Assembly: GCA_966111775.1 (NCBI GenBank)
Contig: CBHWBD010000002.1
Coordinates: forward strand, 1-64,000
Reading direction: 5' to 3'
DNA: 64,000 nucleotides
Origin: Pelomonas sp966111775
Lineage (GTDB): Bacteria > Pseudomonadota > Gammaproteobacteria > Burkholderiales > Burkholderiaceae_C
Part shown: positions 63,151 through 64,000 of the stretch, piece after piece
Layout of the letters: each line of letters begins with the position of its first letter
Position numbering within the stretch: position 1 is the first letter of the stretch
Position numbers and translations under genes: made by a program
The notes under the pieces: model-generated
The model's database searches: none
What the model was told of the DNA's origin: nothing
What the model saw: the letters and a program-made list of their open reading frames with translations, nothing else

Positions 63151-63693
63151 TCAGTATGAAGGAATGAAACAAGAGACTTTCACAGTAGCCGCCCCTTCAT
63201 TTGGATGCTCAGCATTTGTGACAAATATGCTTCCGCCAAGCAATATCGCGCCGTCACTCAAGCGAGTTGTTACCAAGCGCGACAACTTGGCATTTGCTTT
63301 CCAAGCCCCACCCACGGCACCCGCAGCATCGGAGAGAGCGAATTCCACACGCTCAGGTGAAAATTCAAGCCCCTGGCCGACAAGGAAGTCGAATCTGCCA
63401 GATAACTCCAATCCGATCAGTTCCGTTTCCTCGTCATCCACTCCGCGGTTTCCGATAAATCTTTTTTGAATTTCAACAGCGATGGCATCACTTTTCGCCG
63501 ATTTCAGAAACGCCCCGAGCACTCCCGTTGAAACGCTGGCGTGTGAATGGCGCAAGCTATATCCCCTCCCGCCCAGGCAGGAAATCGAATATGCGCGCAT
63601 ATCCTTATCGGCAGATGGCAGCGCATTTGACGCCATCGAAATCAGAGTGCCAATGACAACGATGACCATCGAACGCAGGGATTTGAAAAACAT
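63151..63693 (-). CDS. Small exported protein, candidate immunity protein
   Basis: A 180-residue protein with a signal peptide (MFFKSLRSMVIVVIGTLISMASNA). The mature part is beta-rich with two Cys (ISCLGGRGYS and VKVSCFIPSY) that could form a disulfide. The start at 63693 follows GGAGG by nine bases; the frame is open to 63717. It is directly downstream of the zincin-ending ORF and equally AT-rich. Position, size and periplasmic export fit an immunity protein against a toxin acting in the periplasm. No family recognised. Confidence 0.65.
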   Translation of the reverse strand: MFFKSLRSMVIVVIGTLISMASNALPSADKDMRAYSISCLGGRGYSLRHSHASVSTGVLGAFLKSAKSDAIAVEIQKRFIGNRGVDDEETELIGLELSGRFDFLVGQGLEFSPERVEFALSDAAGAVGGAWKANAKLSRLVTTRLSDGAILLGGSIFVTNAEHPNEGAATVKVSCFIPSY

Positions 63694-63698
63694 CCTAC

Positions 63699-64000
63699 TT
63701 ACCCTCCACATTCGCACAGCTTTTTTCTAAGCTTATCGTATTTCACCAAATTTTTTTCTGTTAACCGTTTCGCCTCGGGAACTATAAACGCATGGTCATA
63801 ATTGTTGTCTGAATCTTGCAGCATCCACGGTTCGGTGAAATGCAGTCCCTCGTGAAAAACCGTACTCAATATTTGCTTGCTTTCCGCGGGAGACAAGTTG
63901 TCTTTCAGAAACCCTTTATTCAAATGTATTAATCCGTCTCTACCTGGGATGTTCACAGAATTCCCCTGATTCCTCAAGCTGGCATGCCCGTTTTTGAATG
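63699..64000 (-). CDS. C-terminal tip of a large protein with a zincin HExxH motif
   Basis: The frame enters from beyond the window edge (KNGHASLRNQGNSVNIPGRD) and ends at 63699. The visible 100 residues contain ILSTVFHEGLHFTEP, a zinc-metalloprotease HExxH helix, then YDHAFIVPEAKRLTEKN. The tail is Lys/Cys-rich (LRKKLCECGG). Such domains occur at the ends of RHS, CDI or other polymorphic toxins, and a candidate immunity gene follows at once. The body of the protein is not visible, so the delivery type is unknown. Confidence 0.6.
   Translation of the reverse strand, partial: FKNGHASLRNQGNSVNIPGRDGLIHLNKGFLKDNLSPAESKQILSTVFHEGLHFTEPWMLQDSDNNYDHAFIVPEAKRLTEKNLVKYDKLRKKLCECGG

Overview
The window is high-GC (about 70% for most of its length), densely packed DNA from a betaproteobacterium, most likely order Burkholderiales (Roseateles, Mitsuaria, Rubrivivax or a relative). 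This rests on the gene mix (YhdP, GlnE, MnmH/SelD, UbiH-type hydroxylase, many 4-bp gene overlaps) and the GC bias, not on a marker gene. No rRNA, tRNA or CRISPR array was seen.

1-45.5 kb is ordinary chromosome. In order it holds: a frameshifted propeller diguanylate cyclase; an aldo/keto reductase; two tandem substrate-binding proteins; a UbiH-like hydroxylase with small accessory genes; a tricorn-like S41 peptidase coupled to an MFSD1-like transporter; a four-gene overlapping operon (quinone oxidoreductase, RidA, PLP enzyme, nitrilase) with a divergent LysR gene; AlkB; YhdP; glnE with an overlapping rhombosortase-like gene; an RRM protein with a clear terminator; a DMT exporter, GST, CYTH/CHAD protein and SugE; the selenouridine pair mnmH-selD; a hybrid histidine kinase; an Nramp-like carrier; and two membrane di-iron enzymes.

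45.56-61.97 kb is a lower-GC island. It is bounded by perfect 13-bp inverted ends (TGTCGGTTTGCGC at 45563, its complement ending at 61969) that carry internal tandem repeats, as transposase-binding arrays do. It contains only remnants of transposon ORFs.

The cargo at 46.05-58.32 kb looks like an uncharacterised peptide (RiPP-like) system. The plus-strand operon encodes a 44-residue peptide with a strong ribosome binding site, a thioredoxin, an unknown protein (P1), an SbmA/YddA-type ABC transporter and a TonB-dependent receptor, all overlapping. The minus-strand operon encodes TldE, TldD, thioredoxin reductase, a second thioredoxin, a diverged paralogue of P1 (P2) and an AraC regulator. TldD/TldE are the protease pair that matures microcin B17, and SbmA-type proteins carry peptides. 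The inference is that a small peptide is made, processed and moved through the envelope, with a new protein family (P1/P2) working next to thioredoxins.

58.3-62.2 kb holds more transposon ends, a PD-(D/E)XK nuclease-like gene, a DUF3883 fragment and a decayed D12-class DNA methylase, that is, the wreck of a defence island. The right edge (62.2-64 kb) has a beheaded metallophosphoesterase and, in markedly AT-richer DNA, the C-terminal tip of a large protein ending in an HExxH zincin motif, followed by a small exported protein. That layout fits a polymorphic toxin and its periplasmic immunity protein.
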